Program-made: the position numbers and the translations under genes | The notes under the pieces: generated by a model | Told to the model about the DNA's origin: nothing | The model's input: the letters and a program-made list of their open reading frames with translations, nothing else | The model's database searches: none | Shown here: in pieces, positions 23,721 to 34,916 of the stretch | Numbering within the stretch: position 1 is the stretch's first letter | Layout of the letters: each line of letters begins with the position of its first letter | Source: Isoetes taiwanensis | Taxonomy: Eukaryota > Streptophyta > Lycopodiopsida > Isoetales > Isoetaceae | Reading direction: 5' to 3' | Length of the DNA: 64,000 nucleotides | Assembly: GCA_021234155.1 (NCBI GenBank) | Contig: JAJEKV010000045.1 | Coordinates: forward strand, 2,809,434-2,873,433

Positions 23721-23729
23721 GAGCTCTTT
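23684..23729 (+). repeat. Poly(A) run and right target-site duplication
   Basis: A33 at 23,684-23,716 followed by GTAAGAGCTCTTT (to 23,729), identical to the left copy at 10,211-10,226. I read the A run as the distal part of the tail of the 10,227 retroposon. Confidence 0.75.
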
Positions 23730-24146
23730 ATCACATTGGCATTTCATCTCTATCTTCACTATTGTAGGTCAATTATAATGCGTTTAACATTGCTTAATTT
23801 TCTAAAGCTCATTTGATGGGCTAACCATTACTCTATCCAGTAGGGGTAGTGGTATTATTAACTGGAGTCTTCACCGAGAAGTTCTAATAGACGATGGCGA
23901 GCTTCATTGAATAGCTATTAGTCAAGGAATTTAACTTTAACTAGATGCATACTACCATTTGTGCGAGAGGATATGATGACAAATCAGTAGATTATGATAC
24001 CTGAATTCGACTTGAACAAACAGAATTTTGTCATTTACCGATGACTTCTAACTCAATTCTAAGCTATCCAACTCTATTAATAACTCGTATTTTATTCCCA
24101 GATGTTCATAACCCATAGTTAATAGCCCCATTATAGTACAAAGACT

Positions 24147-24148
<2 letters not shown>
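23730..24148. other. Spacer ending in a TACAA...TTGTA hairpin
   Basis: No supported gene. The last bases, 'agtacaaagacttgta' (24,135-24,150), form a TACAA-agac-TTGTA hairpin directly at the edge of the (TA)n tract. The same end is found at 33,737-33,752. The mirror-image 'tacaagtttttgtacta' lies on the other side of TA tracts at 24,203, 44,531 and 50,125. Confidence 0.5.

Positions 24149-24204
<56 letters not shown>
24149..24204. repeat. (TA)28 microsatellite
   Basis: 56 bp of pure TA between two TACAA/TTGTA-type element ends. It corresponds to the 110-bp TA tract at 44,423-44,532 in front of the second copy of the flanking element. Confidence 0.95.
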
Positions 24205-24206
<2 letters not shown>

Positions 24207-26699
24207 AGTTTTTGTACTATGAGGGGTTGTACTGTAAGAGGTGTACTACGAGAGATTTTGCAAAGTAAACAGGTTGCAAAGACTTTATTAACCTGTTATT
24301 GTTTCTTTGAGTGAGAATTTATACCATGTGAAACCTAAATAACATAAACTCCCAATACTAAACCTGAGAGTAACCCTTAAAATCCTGAACCTTTAACCCT
24401 AAACCAATGCTAATAGTCAATAGTTACTCTGATCGTAAATCTTAAAGCCTTTAACCTAAAACCCACGTATCAAGGAACATTACAGACCTTGGGAACTGTG
24501 GGTATGTACCTCTAGGGATACTTAGTTCCAACCAATCAACATATATTGAACATGTAGATGGTCAAATTCTTGGTCAACAACCATAGCCAACTTGGATCAA
24601 ACTCCCAAGTCAATCTCGCTGAGAACAACCTTTTTTATGCAAGGATGTTTGTTGAATGCCCTTATAAAAAGTAGGCTATTGAAATAGCATTCAGAAAGTG
24701 TGTGTACCCACAAAATGGAATAAAATAGAATGCATAGATAGTTTGAATTGTTAGAGCCAGAGATTGTTGCCGAGGGAACTTTAACTTGCATCCTTCTTTT
24801 ATATCAAGCATCCCAATATTACACCACGACAATAAAAATCGGGCAGGAAGTTAAAACCCAAGTACGAAATGATAATTTTGCATTGCTTCCAAAGATGCAA
24901 TGTGCGAAACTATTAGTGTTGTAAAGGATCGGAGAGCTTGTCTATCCTTTAATCAAGAGTTTGTTAGGAAAGTTTTACAATATGAGGGAAGAGCTCTATG
25001 AATTGGCAATAATTATAATGGTAGTTAAATGGCATCTTCTTAATTCCTGAAGTGGAATCTAGCTCTAAATAGAATGGAGTGTGTAGACTTTAAAATATTA
25101 TTGCATTAAGACGGTGGTAGTTTATCTATTTATTAGACTTTGGCTTTGTCGGCTGACACAATGTAATGGGTAGTGAACACAAATGTACACGAAGCCCGGA
25201 TGTGTGAAGATGTTGCAAATGTTTACACGTTTATACATATGGTCAAAGATCCAAGTAAATGGTGGGCATAATATTAAACTATACTATCTTTTTACCAAGC
25301 TTAAGAGGTCTAAAGTTGAGTATCAAAAATTCAGTTAAAAAAAAGTCATTCTTCAGAGCTAGTAAATTGATTCAAAGCATTGTGTCGCATAGTTAAAAAC
25401 CTCATTAAATTGAATGCCCAAATGTTGTGCACATAACAAAATGACATTGCCCCTGCCATCTCACTATTCAAATAATTAATATTATTGCCACCTCACATAA
25501 TGCACTCGAGTTTATTGCCACCTCACTAACTTATTTAATAAAGAACAAGCTTATAACAAATGCATTTCCACCTATATATGACCATTATTATAATATCCGT
25601 GGCCATCATGGCCACCTCATCGCGGCTGGGGGCATTATGAGCCAATGGCATCTAACGTGTGACCTCACCACTTGAAAGACCAACAGTCTAGATACAATGC
25701 CATAAGCCTTAAATAGCTTCACTCTAGGGAGTATAACCTCATGATGCTATAAAAATTCATTCTCCCAAAAATTAGAGATAGCATTGTCCAGTGCTATCTC
25801 TACATAATGCAATCCTAATTGCAGAGGCCACATTTTTGCCTCGGATATTGTTAAGGCTTTTATACATAAGAGTAGATTCTGTGAAAATAAGAATTTGTTG
25901 CCCGACACTCACTGTGGAATTTGACCCAATAACTAACCATAGGATCCAAACGGTCTTGAAGTAATGATGCCCACAATTTAAGAAAATAGAAGATAAATAA
26001 GCTCTATTTCTATAATTTAATCCTCCATCATCACCACTATTACATGCATCCTATTTGCAGATTCGTTTCAAAATAGTCTGCACATAGTTTATCTTTAAAA
26101 AAATTATCCAAATCTCACCATTCCAACATCAAGAATTCCACCGTTAATATGAATATATGGTTGTACATGTTTACTTTTGATGGATTTGATGGAGGGGGGA
26201 ATATAGAAGCTTAGGAAAGAAGTCCTAGGAAAGAAGTCTTATGCATAGCGTATTAATGTTTTCACATGAAATCTAGTTTAGATGGCAATATGGCATTCAC
26301 TTCACTTCATTTTAAATGGCAATATGACATTCACTTCGCTTTAATTTACAATCCCTTGCTGAAGAGCACTCCCTTGTGTTTGCATATCTTCCATGATATG
26401 TATTTGTGGATATAAAACATCTACAAATGACCATTAGCTATAAACTACAAACAGCCATTAGCTCTGCAAAAGATTCCCTTGCAACCAAAAGAGTTTGCTT
26501 ATAGGCTCCCAGACAAAGGATCTCTAGCAATAAATTCTTCTACAATCTTCTCATTTCTGTGACTTTTGCTGCCAATATACAATGTTTTAGAAAGTTCACA
26601 CACAATCAGAAACTGTTAATGTGTCAATAAAAAACCTTATTCCTTCTGTTTCTCAACCTTGGGATCGAGGCATATACATTGCAATATGCTCAATTCATG

Positions 26700-26890
26700 G
26701 CTGAAAATCAACTGCATTTTCTACCTCTTATTGATAAAATTATTCTATTTCATCGCTTGAGATAAATAATCAAGGATCATATGATGAACTTATGGCAAAG
26801 CAGTCCACTTCTTAATACTAATGGAAAATTCTCTAAAAGCTCAACCCAATGGAATTAGGAATGATGTACTTTCTACAAATAACTTAGTTT
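26700..26890 (+). pseudogene. ABCC transporter fragment (end of NBD1), copy 1
   Basis: Same as 46,990-47,196 but frameshifted: 'tcatcgcttgagataaataatcaagg' replaces 'tcatcgcagcgagataaataatcgagg', and a few further small differences follow. It encodes the stretch NQLHFLPLIDKII of a plant ABCC (MRP-type) vacuolar ABC transporter. The breaks lie at CAG-type sites and may be base-calling errors; it is in any case only one exon's worth of sequence. Confidence 0.75.
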
Positions 26891-27384
26891 AAAACACGAG
26901 ATAAAGAAAGGTAAAAAGTCGAGTGCTTGTCAAGCAGAAAGCGTGAGACATAAGTCATTATTTGGGGTCTCTTACAAAGGTCGATTACTATAACAACAAC
27001 CGAACTCTCTATCATTTCAAATTACGAGTTCATAAAGTGCCCTCGATTGAGATATACAAAGGCCTTTGGGAGGCCACTAGCTTGAGGTTACGGTTCTCTC
27101 AAAGTTGAGATGCTCTTATGTTTCCAAATTGAGGCGAGAGATGGATCAGATCATTGTCGTTTTGATTCAAAAGGGTGAAGTCTAAGAAAAACGTTTGCAG
27201 TACATGTGTCGCGTACATAGAACAAAACCTTGTTATGACAATAAATATCAACTGCATTGTTTCTTTAGCCGATTTTCCTGAATCTAATTAACTCAGTGGG
27301 AATAAACACTCAGTTGCAGATTAGGTCAATTATAAGGCTTATAGCTCACAACTGTAAAAAAACCAAGCTTCAAGACACATGATA

Positions 27385-27923
27385 CTACATGATAACATAT
27401 TGTACCTGACCATGCAGGCCTGCAGTATTCTGTGTTAAAACATCCTTGAGATGAGATCTTTCAAGTGTCTGCAAAAGATCCGGATCACTATGCTCCTCAA
27501 ATGGATCCAAGTTGAACTGGACAGTTCCTGCAGAATGAAACTGTCTAAACCGACCCCTTGCTGCAAGTAGAAAACATGCATTAGCAAAAGTACTTACAAT
27601 ACCAGAGAAGAGAACTAATGATTGAGTGGTTATTTCAAGCCCTTTGCATAGGGCACTTAGACCAAATATTGCAATGTCACAGCCATCAATAAGTATTTGG
27701 CCTGCTTCAGAAGAAAACATAAAGCATTAAACATGCATGATTTCCTTGCACTGTTCCAACCAACAACACCAAGTTTCTCATTTGATTTTAGGCTTACTGG
27801 AAAACCATGAAGAACCAAGGGGAGTTCAGGTTTATAGCACATGAACCTCAATATTTTCTGAGGAGGACCTTTCATAAAGGGAGAAAAGATCTCAATAGAA
27901 AATGCAGTGTCTAAGCCAGACAC
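27385..27923 (-). pseudogene. ABCC transporter fragment (NBD2), copy 1
   Basis: Minus-strand reading gives, in order, KPELPLVLHGF, a degraded Walker A (VVGWNSARKSC where GRTGAGKSS is usual), then in another frame ILIDGCDIAIFGLSAL, an LFSG end, a ~76-nt GT-AG intron that still reads through, and VQFNLDPFEEHSDPDL. This is the start of the second nucleotide-binding domain of a plant ABCC1/2-like multidrug-resistance-type transporter, which moves conjugates and metal-thiolates into the vacuole. The signature motif and Walker B are missing. The broken Walker A and the frameshift make it a pseudogene. Retention of the intron argues for DNA-level capture, not retrocopy. Confidence 0.85.
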
Positions 27924-28159
27924 ATATATAAATGAACATAAAATAATTTGAGCGGCATGAGCATAGACCTAGTAAAAAAAACAATGCATCGGGAGAACTA
28001 ATATAATACCTAATATAATACTGTTGGGTTATTCTGCAAAACCACCTTTTCGCCCGGTTGTACCAAAGACCCAAGACCTCATACTACAATCCTGACAGAG
28101 CTCAAGCTTCAAGATCCCATACCAAAACACAAGCCGGATTCCAGAATTTCAAAGCCCGA

Positions 28160-29225
28160 CAAGAAGCCCCTTTCTTAAGTCTATATTTCATCTTAGGTGC
28201 ATCTCCATCAAATTTTAAGTCTAAGCTTGTAAAAATGGAGGATAAGTACTTGCTGCCATAAAATGACAGCCCCTACAAAATGAGGCATAGCTCTTAGCAC
28301 GAGCTCGTTTTTTATTAATTATATGTTTTAGGAAGCGGCACAATATGCTCTATCTTTTCATGAAAAACAGTCAAGTTTTGACGAGATTTACTATGTCAGA
28401 AAACGATTTCTGAAATCCGACCTAAATGGGATCTGCAGCTTTCTTATGAAGCTTTATTCTTCAAAGTTTCTTTAAGGATTTCCCTACTCCATAACTAGAG
28501 GATTTACAAAAGTAGAATAGAATGTAAGACACACCTGATATGTGTTCTTTGTGTGGCTTTGTATCGGGGTCGTGATAGAATCTTTCGGCTTCATCAAAGA
28601 TGAGCAATGAGCATAAAATCCGAGATCACGGAGCTTTGTTTGCCATATCCGAATCTTACGGGTTGGTAGCAACCATTTGGGTTGGTAGCAACCACTTGTC
28701 GGTCGTTGGCCCATGCCCTAAACCAATTTACATGATTGACATGAAAAATTTAAAGGTCAAAATTATACTTATTAATTTTTGTATGGCATTAAGCCATTTT
28801 TCATGTTTTTGTCAATTTTGTTTAACAAAGCCTAAGCATATAGCCAAGGTCTCCAAATTATTTTTCTTGTCATACTCATTGCAGTATGCAAGGCAAGGGA
28901 GCATTCTGCCCTCGACAAGTCCGTCAATTACTATCATCAATTTTGTTGACCCTAGCCAAGATGTGCATGTAATGGCCAATGTCTAGGCGACCATAAATAT
29001 CAAGGAAAGTCGCCTTAAATAAAGTCCGGGCCTATGCAAAAGCTCCGGATAAAACATAGCTCTAGTAATTTGGCGTATGCAATAAAGGAGACTACGGCTC
29101 TTAGTATTTTGAGCCGGTGTTGTGAGAGTACTTGACATCTCCTACAGCGGTATGAGCTTCACAAGTGCTGTAACTAGCTCTTGTGTTGCAACCATCTCCA
29201 ACCTGTTATATATATTTATATTTAT
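28160..29225. mobile_element. Partial A unit (right third)
   Basis: Matches 35,816-36,882 (end of A unit 1) throughout, from 'caagaagcccctttcttaag' to 'caacctgttatatatattta'. The left edge is a blunt junction with the ABCC-carrying duplication; the right edge is the normal A-unit end at TA-rich sequence. Open frames here (for example 128 aa at 28,600-28,986) recur in the other A units as fragments and show no domain. Confidence 0.85.
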
Positions 29226-29660
29226 CATTAATATATATAAACGTATATCACATGCTGGGGCATTATGAATAGGTTCATATATTCAAGTTATCTCGGCCGT
29301 TCGTTTAAAAACAGGTGAGGTGGCGAACATGTAGCCATTAGATCTTCATGGGGGGCATGCATGAGCATGCATGGGGGCATGCACCACATAACCAAGCCGT
29401 CGGATGTGGGGCAGGTTAAATCGTGGCCGTCCAATTCAAAGTTAAAGAAAGTACAAGGAAACTTACATCATTTATATTAAAGAATGAGGTGGCACAGTAT
29501 AAGAAACGAAAGGGCAACACGTATCCTGATTTAAAGTGTCGTGCATATTAATTCACAACAAAAGCCCCAAATAACCAGCCCCTTTACTCTTCCGGCTTCC
29601 ATCGAATCTCATCTCATGCCGACTCTTATGCAACAGATTTGGATCTGCACAGAACCAGCT
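29226..29660 (+). repeat. Type 1 element end with RY-type CATGCATG cluster
   Basis: Starts 'tcattaatatatataaacgtatatcacatgctggggca', the same terminus as at 57,092 and 62,145 (plus) and 62,122 (minus). Inside are 'ctcggccgttcg', 'gaggtggcgaa', the GGCATGCATGAGCATGCATG cluster at 29,353-29,385 and 'gccgtcggatgtgg'. I read it as the upstream end and probable promoter side of the HAD-carrying element. Confidence 0.7.
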
Positions 29661-29663
29661 TAA

Positions 29664-29906
29664 ATGAATGATTTGTTTGGTTTTGTCACAGTTGCGGTTG
29701 CGGCTATGGCTATGGCAGATTCGGGTGATGGCGGAGCTGTTAAAGCGGCGGCGTGGCAAAGCTTTGCATTCAGTTTTCATATACAGGCCTTTGAATTCGG
29801 GAAGTCCATCACAGACGCCGGACTTGCCTCCTGCGTTTTTTTTCCGCATCAAGGGATTTTTGAGACGGTGGATTTGTGTAGGGTTTTTACCGGAAATGTT
29901 TTCTAG
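29664..29906 (+). CDS. Candidate leader exon upstream of the HAD fragment
   Basis: 80 codons, Ala/Phe-rich and relatively GC-rich (MNDLFGFVTVAVAAMAMADS at the start). It lies 50 nt upstream of the conserved HAD exon and could encode an N-terminal targeting region. A second plus frame (29,668-29,919) and a minus frame (29,553-29,852) overlap it, so coding status is uncertain. Confidence 0.3.
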   Translation: MNDLFGFVTVAVAAMAMADSGDGGAVKAAAWQSFAFSFHIQAFEFGKSITDAGLASCVFFPHQGIFETVDLCRVFTGNVF

Positions 29907-29930
29907 TGATCGAAGCTAAAGTAACCTGAT

Positions 29931-30840
29931 TCTAAATCTCAATCTTGCTGTTTGACGTAATGGATACCCTTGTCCGTGATCCATTCTATGAAGACGTGCC
30001 TGCCTATTTTAGGTAAGTATGATGAAACCGTTCCGTTTCACATTTGTATTTGATGTTCTATTATTCTCTTGCATGCATAAAGTAACTTTGATGGTGTTCA
30101 TTCTGTTCATGGAATCTGCTTTTTACCACTTCATTCTCTATAGGCTCTCACTGAAGGAACTGATTTCAATGAAGCATCCTACAGCTTGGCTTGAGTTTGA
30201 GAAGGGACATAAATGAGGTAACTCAGCATGTTCTTTTATCAATCCATCTAGTTTTCTCTGTAGGATGAACTCAAAATGAAGTTTTTCGCTGATGGTCGGG
30301 ACTTTGATTTTGATGTTAATGCATCTAGCCTATAGATCTTGCAAATAATGTTAGTGATGACGAAATCTGCAGGCTCACTGCTGTTGTTTAATTATTTAAC
30401 CGGAGCACAATATAATAAAAAAACTTCACACTTTTTGCTTCTTATGTGCCTATCTGATACATAATTTTTAATTTATGTCCTGGTTAGAGCAATTTAACTT
30501 AAGGGCCTTGTTAAATCACCAGTCGATTGGAAGCTTTTCACTATGAGGTTATATGTAAATAGGACTATGTTGGAGGAAAAGTCGGATTCTAAACTGCTGT
30601 GAAAATTCTATTTTCTTATCTTACAGGATTAAAGAACTGTAAGCTTGCTGGTTATGAGTATCTTGAAGGAATTGAGGAGCTTCTTCAATGACTTAAATTA
30701 GCAGGCTATAGAATGCATGCACTCTGCATGGTAAGGGGTTCTTATTCGATTACCTAATATCGGTCAGAAAAAGTAATGTTGTCCTTGCTATTTGCATTTA
30801 GGTATGCCATGATTGAGGAGAAACTAAAATTATCATAGAA
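29931..30840 (+). pseudogene. HAD-like hydrolase gene fragment with introns
   Basis: Five exon pieces can be read. Exon A (to 30,012): LLFDVMDTLVRDPFYEDVPA, holding the HAD motif I region. Exon B 30,144-30,217: LKELISMKHPTAWLEFEKG. Exon C 30,264-30,314: KMKFFADGRDFDF. Exon D 30,627-30,730: AGYEYLEGIEELLQ, stop, LKLAGYRMHAL. Exon E from 30,802: YAMIEEKLKLS, stop. All four introns keep GT...AG. This matches the plant HAD-superfamily hydrolases with a DPFYE motif, presumed phosphatases. Decay is shown by a 1-nt-type frameshift at the end of exon B, a TGA at 30,689, and loss of the motif III/IV half. Its place between an element end and a GAATCT array suggests capture by the element. Confidence 0.85.
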
Positions 30841-32879
30841 TTCAAGTTGCAGTACCATATATTTTGCCTCCATGGTCATTGCCCTGTGTGGGCATAGCTT
30901 TATAGACATGTCAGAACTTTTTACCACAAGCTGCATTTTCTGCCACAATATTATTTTTCCTCCTGCTCTGCAAGGCGCATTGGTTTACCAAACTGTTATG
31001 TTGTACAATCAAGCGAGGACCTCTTTTAAGGTATTCTCAGCACACATGCCCATGTGCATTCCCACTTGACATTATAACTGTTTTCTACTTTTCTTGCATT
31101 GCAAGAGAATCGATGGATATTGACTGAAGCCAATGGTAAATTATAGGTTTGAGTTTGAAGTTGCAGGTTTGCCTTCAGAGTTCAGAGTTAAGCCCATGGA
31201 AGGTGTGGTTGAGGGTCTGATGTTCAGATCATAAGCTTTTTATTTGAGGCTCGAGAACCAAACACATATACAACTGCTCTTTGCTGCAAACTCAATAATA
31301 CCAGTTCAATAGTACTTATGCTGAGTGCTAGCAGCCATGCCCCACAGGTCATACATCTTTTGAGAATAAGACATTTAATACTTACAATTTTTAACAAAGA
31401 ATTGGCTTTTCATTACAGGTAAAATTCGAACCTTACATTTGGTTAGCTGCATCTTTTGTCTTCTGCAACACAGGTTTACTTTATCTTTCTTAATAACATG
31501 GTCATTGTTGTATTGATGCTTTTACTTGAACAGTGCAGATATTCCGGTGAAAAACAAGCAAAGTTGATTGTGGACCCGATTTACAGCCTGTACAATCAAT
31601 AAAACCCCATTCTGGGTTGTTTTTAAACATCATCTGGATGTTTGCCAATGTTTTTTGCAAGTTTGGCTCCAAAGCTGCATCTTTAAAATGGTCTGTGAGC
31701 TTGAATCGGGCCAAACTATCTCCATGCCTACATATATGAAGCTCTTTCAGCAAAGATTCGTCAGCCTTCATGGTCAGGGCAGAGCATCTGCATGCGATGT
31801 AGCTATATGCAAGATGATGGATTCTTATCACTATGGCTAGATCAGTCTAATTATGAGAGCAATTTTATTCAGACCATTTTTATTCTGTTGGTCTTTATTC
31901 AGAGCATAGCACTTATATTATTTTGTAATTGGATAACAGGTCGATTGTGCTCTGTTAACTGGTGTGGCTATAGATGTTAAATGCATTTCAGTCTGTAAGA
32001 GAGCGGCTGAACATGAGTGAGTGTTCCATTGTTCTTAGAATCTTCCATGCAATTGGCAGTCCATGTATTTTTTGTCTTGATATTGTGTTTGTTTGATTAT
32101 GTTTCCCATAATGTCCGTCTTTGTCATATCCTCCATTTATGTTTCTTAGTGTTTCTCAAGCTTAATATATCTTAGTCATGCCTGGTCATGTTTGCCTTTG
32201 AGAACTTCAGTCGTACTGCCCTAGTCAGCAAAGGTGATAATGCTGCTTATGAGACATGTATTTCCTGTTGTGAAATTGGAAGAATTTGGAAAATATGAAA
32301 GGCCTCTTAAAATCTATATGGAGAATATGTAGCAGTAGTGATGTCTGCTTAGATCATGGTCTGTTCAGGAATAAGAAGATGGAGGATATTTGAATTAAGC
32401 CAAAGCCTATTCTGGACGGGATTTACAACCCCACACTCCATAAAATCCAATTTTGTGTTGCTGCATGATAAGCATGCTTTTGTAGTATATGAGAACGTGT
32501 GCTTATGTAGCAAGCTCTCTTTAAAAAAGGAAAAGCTTTGCATGATTGTTTAAATGCTTATGGGCTGGCATCAGATTTCATCGTTCTTATTTTACATATT
32601 CATATAGATAGTAAATGTGGCAGTATTCTAGCGGATGCTCAGACACCATTCTATTGCCCTCTACAATGTGATTACTTGGATGGTCATGCAATTTCTTGAC
32701 CTAGATAAAACATGGGCACAAGCAAGAGCAACTCATTTCTCTGCATTCCGAGATCTTCATAGAGTGCGTTATGTGGAAAGCTTGTGGCTCCTGTGAACCT
32801 CATAATAAGGGTCGTGCTTTTTTGTTGTGGCTATGGGGCATGGAATCGAGACTGTTTAATTGAGAAAGAAATTCTTTCT
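30841..32879 (+). other. Internal part of the HAD-carrying element
   Basis: No recognised exon after the HAD piece. 31,470-31,590 matches the block at 6,349-6,570 of the first gene-carrying region. Overlapping frames at 31,502-31,840 and 32,349-32,553 on both strands show no domain. The stretch may contain further diverged exons or introns of the captured gene. Confidence 0.4.
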
Positions 32880-33540
32880 AAGGTTCGATGGAAATGCGTA
32901 AATGAAATCTTTATTGACTCTTAAGAGGATATTCTCAAAATATTCAAGAGTTACTGTGGAAAAAAAAAAGTGTATACATTATAGTAACATGAGAAAATGT
33001 AAGCATAACTTTATCAAAATCTTTGCGAAATTTTGGAGGTTTGAAAAATGTAAGTGAATTGAAGAATCTGGTGGAATCTTTATAGAATATTGGGGGCTCT
33101 AAAGGAATCAACATGAAATATTAGAGAATTTAGGAGAATCTTCAAGGTATTTTGGGAAACCTAATGGAACCTTGATAGAATCTCATTGAACTTATGGGAA
33201 TCTTAAAGAATCCAAGGGATTTGTTGTAGAATCCTTAGGAATCTATTGGCATCTTTCTAGAAGCTTATAGATTCTTGGGTATGTAGGGGGATCCTTAGGT
33301 AATCTTAGGAAGATCTAGGGAAATCTTGGAGAATTTAGGGGCATTTTAATAGATATTGGTGAATCTGGAGGACATTGTGGAATGTTAGAGAATGTTAAGT
33401 GGATGCGAGGAAATTTGGAGAAATCTAGTGGAGTCTTCGTAAAATTTGGGCATTTAAGTGAATCTTAATAGAATCTTAAAGAATCTAAAAGAATTTGGCA
33501 AGATTATAGAACTTTTCACGTTAAGACAAACTTTCGCACG
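32880..33540 (+). repeat. GAATCT-type satellite in the HAD-carrying element
   Basis: Degenerate GAATCT-word array in the same strand sense as that at 480-1,320 and in the left palindrome arm. Here it lies at the downstream side of the cargo, not next to the element start. Confidence 0.8.
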
Positions 33541-33767
33541 TGAAATTGAAGTGTTTTAGATTGTATTATTGATTCCACTTCGTAGTAAACAACTCGTTTA
33601 GCTTGATTTTTTCTTTGGCATACCCTATAGGATACAGTCTTTAGTTTGCACCACCCTTGCTAAGATCCTTATTGTAAATTTCTCATACATAAATTTTGGT
33701 CGCAAATAATTGGTCGATTTGATACACTACATCATAGTACAAAGACTTGTATATATATATATATATA
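33541..33767 (+). repeat. Right end of HAD-carrying element at a TA tract
   Basis: Ends 'acatcatagtacaaagacttgta' (hairpin TACAA-agac-TTGTA) followed by about 8 TA repeats, after which the first A unit starts. The same right end occurs at 24,128-24,150. Confidence 0.6.
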
Positions 33768-34258
33768 GCATCCTACCTCCTACCGCAGGATGTAGGGTCC
33801 TAAAAGAAAATTTAGTATACTGCTAGGTAGCGTAGGGTACCTAGCATTCTGCTAGGACCTTACGTTACCTGTAAATAGTTACAATGTTAAAAGATAAAAG
33901 ATAAATCACATAGCAGATATTCATACCTTTATGGTCATGCTAAGCCCAGTTTTTTAATGTTCATAAACCATAGAAATCCGTCATCATTCTGTGGCTCGTA
34001 CTTGTCATTTTTGAAATGTCCCAATGCATAAGTAAATAGCAAAGCAAGTAAGTAAGTAACAAATAAGTAATAGCCAATGTAAGCCAGAAGCGGTGCCAAT
34101 GGAAAACATAATGTTCAATAAATCACGAGAGGTGTCTTTGTGTTCAATTAATTGGTGGACTCAAAAGGATAGAGTTTCATATCCTTGAATATGATAACAG
34201 ATGTTTCAGCATATATACTTTCCTTTGCCTAGGGTCTAATCTAGCCAAATCCATACTC

Positions 34259-34285
34259 CTAACTTGGTCACTTAACCGAAGCTAG
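34259..34285 (-). ncRNA. Module 1 hairpin, A unit 1
   Basis: On the minus strand CTAGCTT-c-GGTT-AAGT-GACC-AAGTTAG folds into a hairpin of 11 pairs with one bulge and two G-U pairs. The 54,367 copy has GGTC-AAGA-GACC at the tip, turning the closing U-G pair into C-G. It sits within a ~130-bp block conserved between A units and the 51-56 kb gene (from 'gggtagtgccag' to 'gtatatat' on the minus strand). Confidence 0.55.
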
Positions 34286-34798
34286 AGAAATTCTGTCCTG
34301 GCACTACCCAGGCCCTAAACCAAATGAGTCCAACAAGAATACTAAATAAGCTCAATACTTGTCTGAAGCTGTTCATTATTTTCACATAAACAGGTTTTTC
34401 CTTTCAACGTGCAGCGTTATTGAAAGTATATCTTTCCATTAAGGCTACCTAGTAGAGGACTGATTTCTCAAGCCCCAAAACCATGTATTCTCAATGAAAA
34501 GTAGTTGCAAAATATTCATAAACATAATTCAACACTTAACATTCAAGGCAACCTTGTAGAAGTCTGATTTCTCAAGCCCCAAAACCATGTAACCTTAATG
34601 CAAAGTTGTTGCAGCAAATTTTTAAGCGAAAACATAAAGTAATATCGAGTAAATTGCAAAAATGCACTATTATTGAATTGAAATTGAATAGTTTAGACAA
34701 TAACATACAAAGTGCATAGTATACAGTTACATTTTTTGCGTCATTCCATAACCTTCCACGTTAACACCAACCCGGTTTGCAAAATAGAGACAATTGGA

Positions 34799-34916
34799 GG
34801 AGAGCCCGCACCTGACCAATCATGCAAGCGTTAGCGGTAATCCTTGTAACGATGCAAGGGCCAAAAGGTACATTGGGTCTCGGTTTATCGCGATCACAAA
34901 TTGTATCCTTTTGCCC
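34799..34916 (-). ncRNA. Splice-site stem module (module 2), A unit 1
   Basis: Same module as at 41,067-41,194, with small differences at CTG/CAG sites: 'cgcacctgaccaatc' against 'cgtacctgcagccaatc', and 'gtctcggttta' against 'gtctctcagttta'. If the 41 kb copy is the accurate one, these changes are errors that damage both stems here. Confidence 0.6.

Larger units (their letters stand above)
24205..28159. mobile_element. ABCC-carrying element, copy 1 (partial)
   Basis: About 3.95 kb nearly identical to 44,533-48,466, in the same orientation, starting with 'caagtttttgtactatgagggg' at the TA tract. It carries an ABCC NBD1 fragment (plus) and an ABCC NBD2 fragment (minus). At 28,159 it stops abruptly and continues as a partial A unit, whereas copy 2 runs on to a proper end near 50.1 kb. 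Copy 1 is thus a truncated, chimeric duplicate. Confidence 0.85.

Noticed and set aside
29226-33767. Classical Pack-MULE or Helitron
   Set aside because: The two ends are not inverted repeats of each other and no TC...CTRR ends or 9-bp target duplication could be found by eye.
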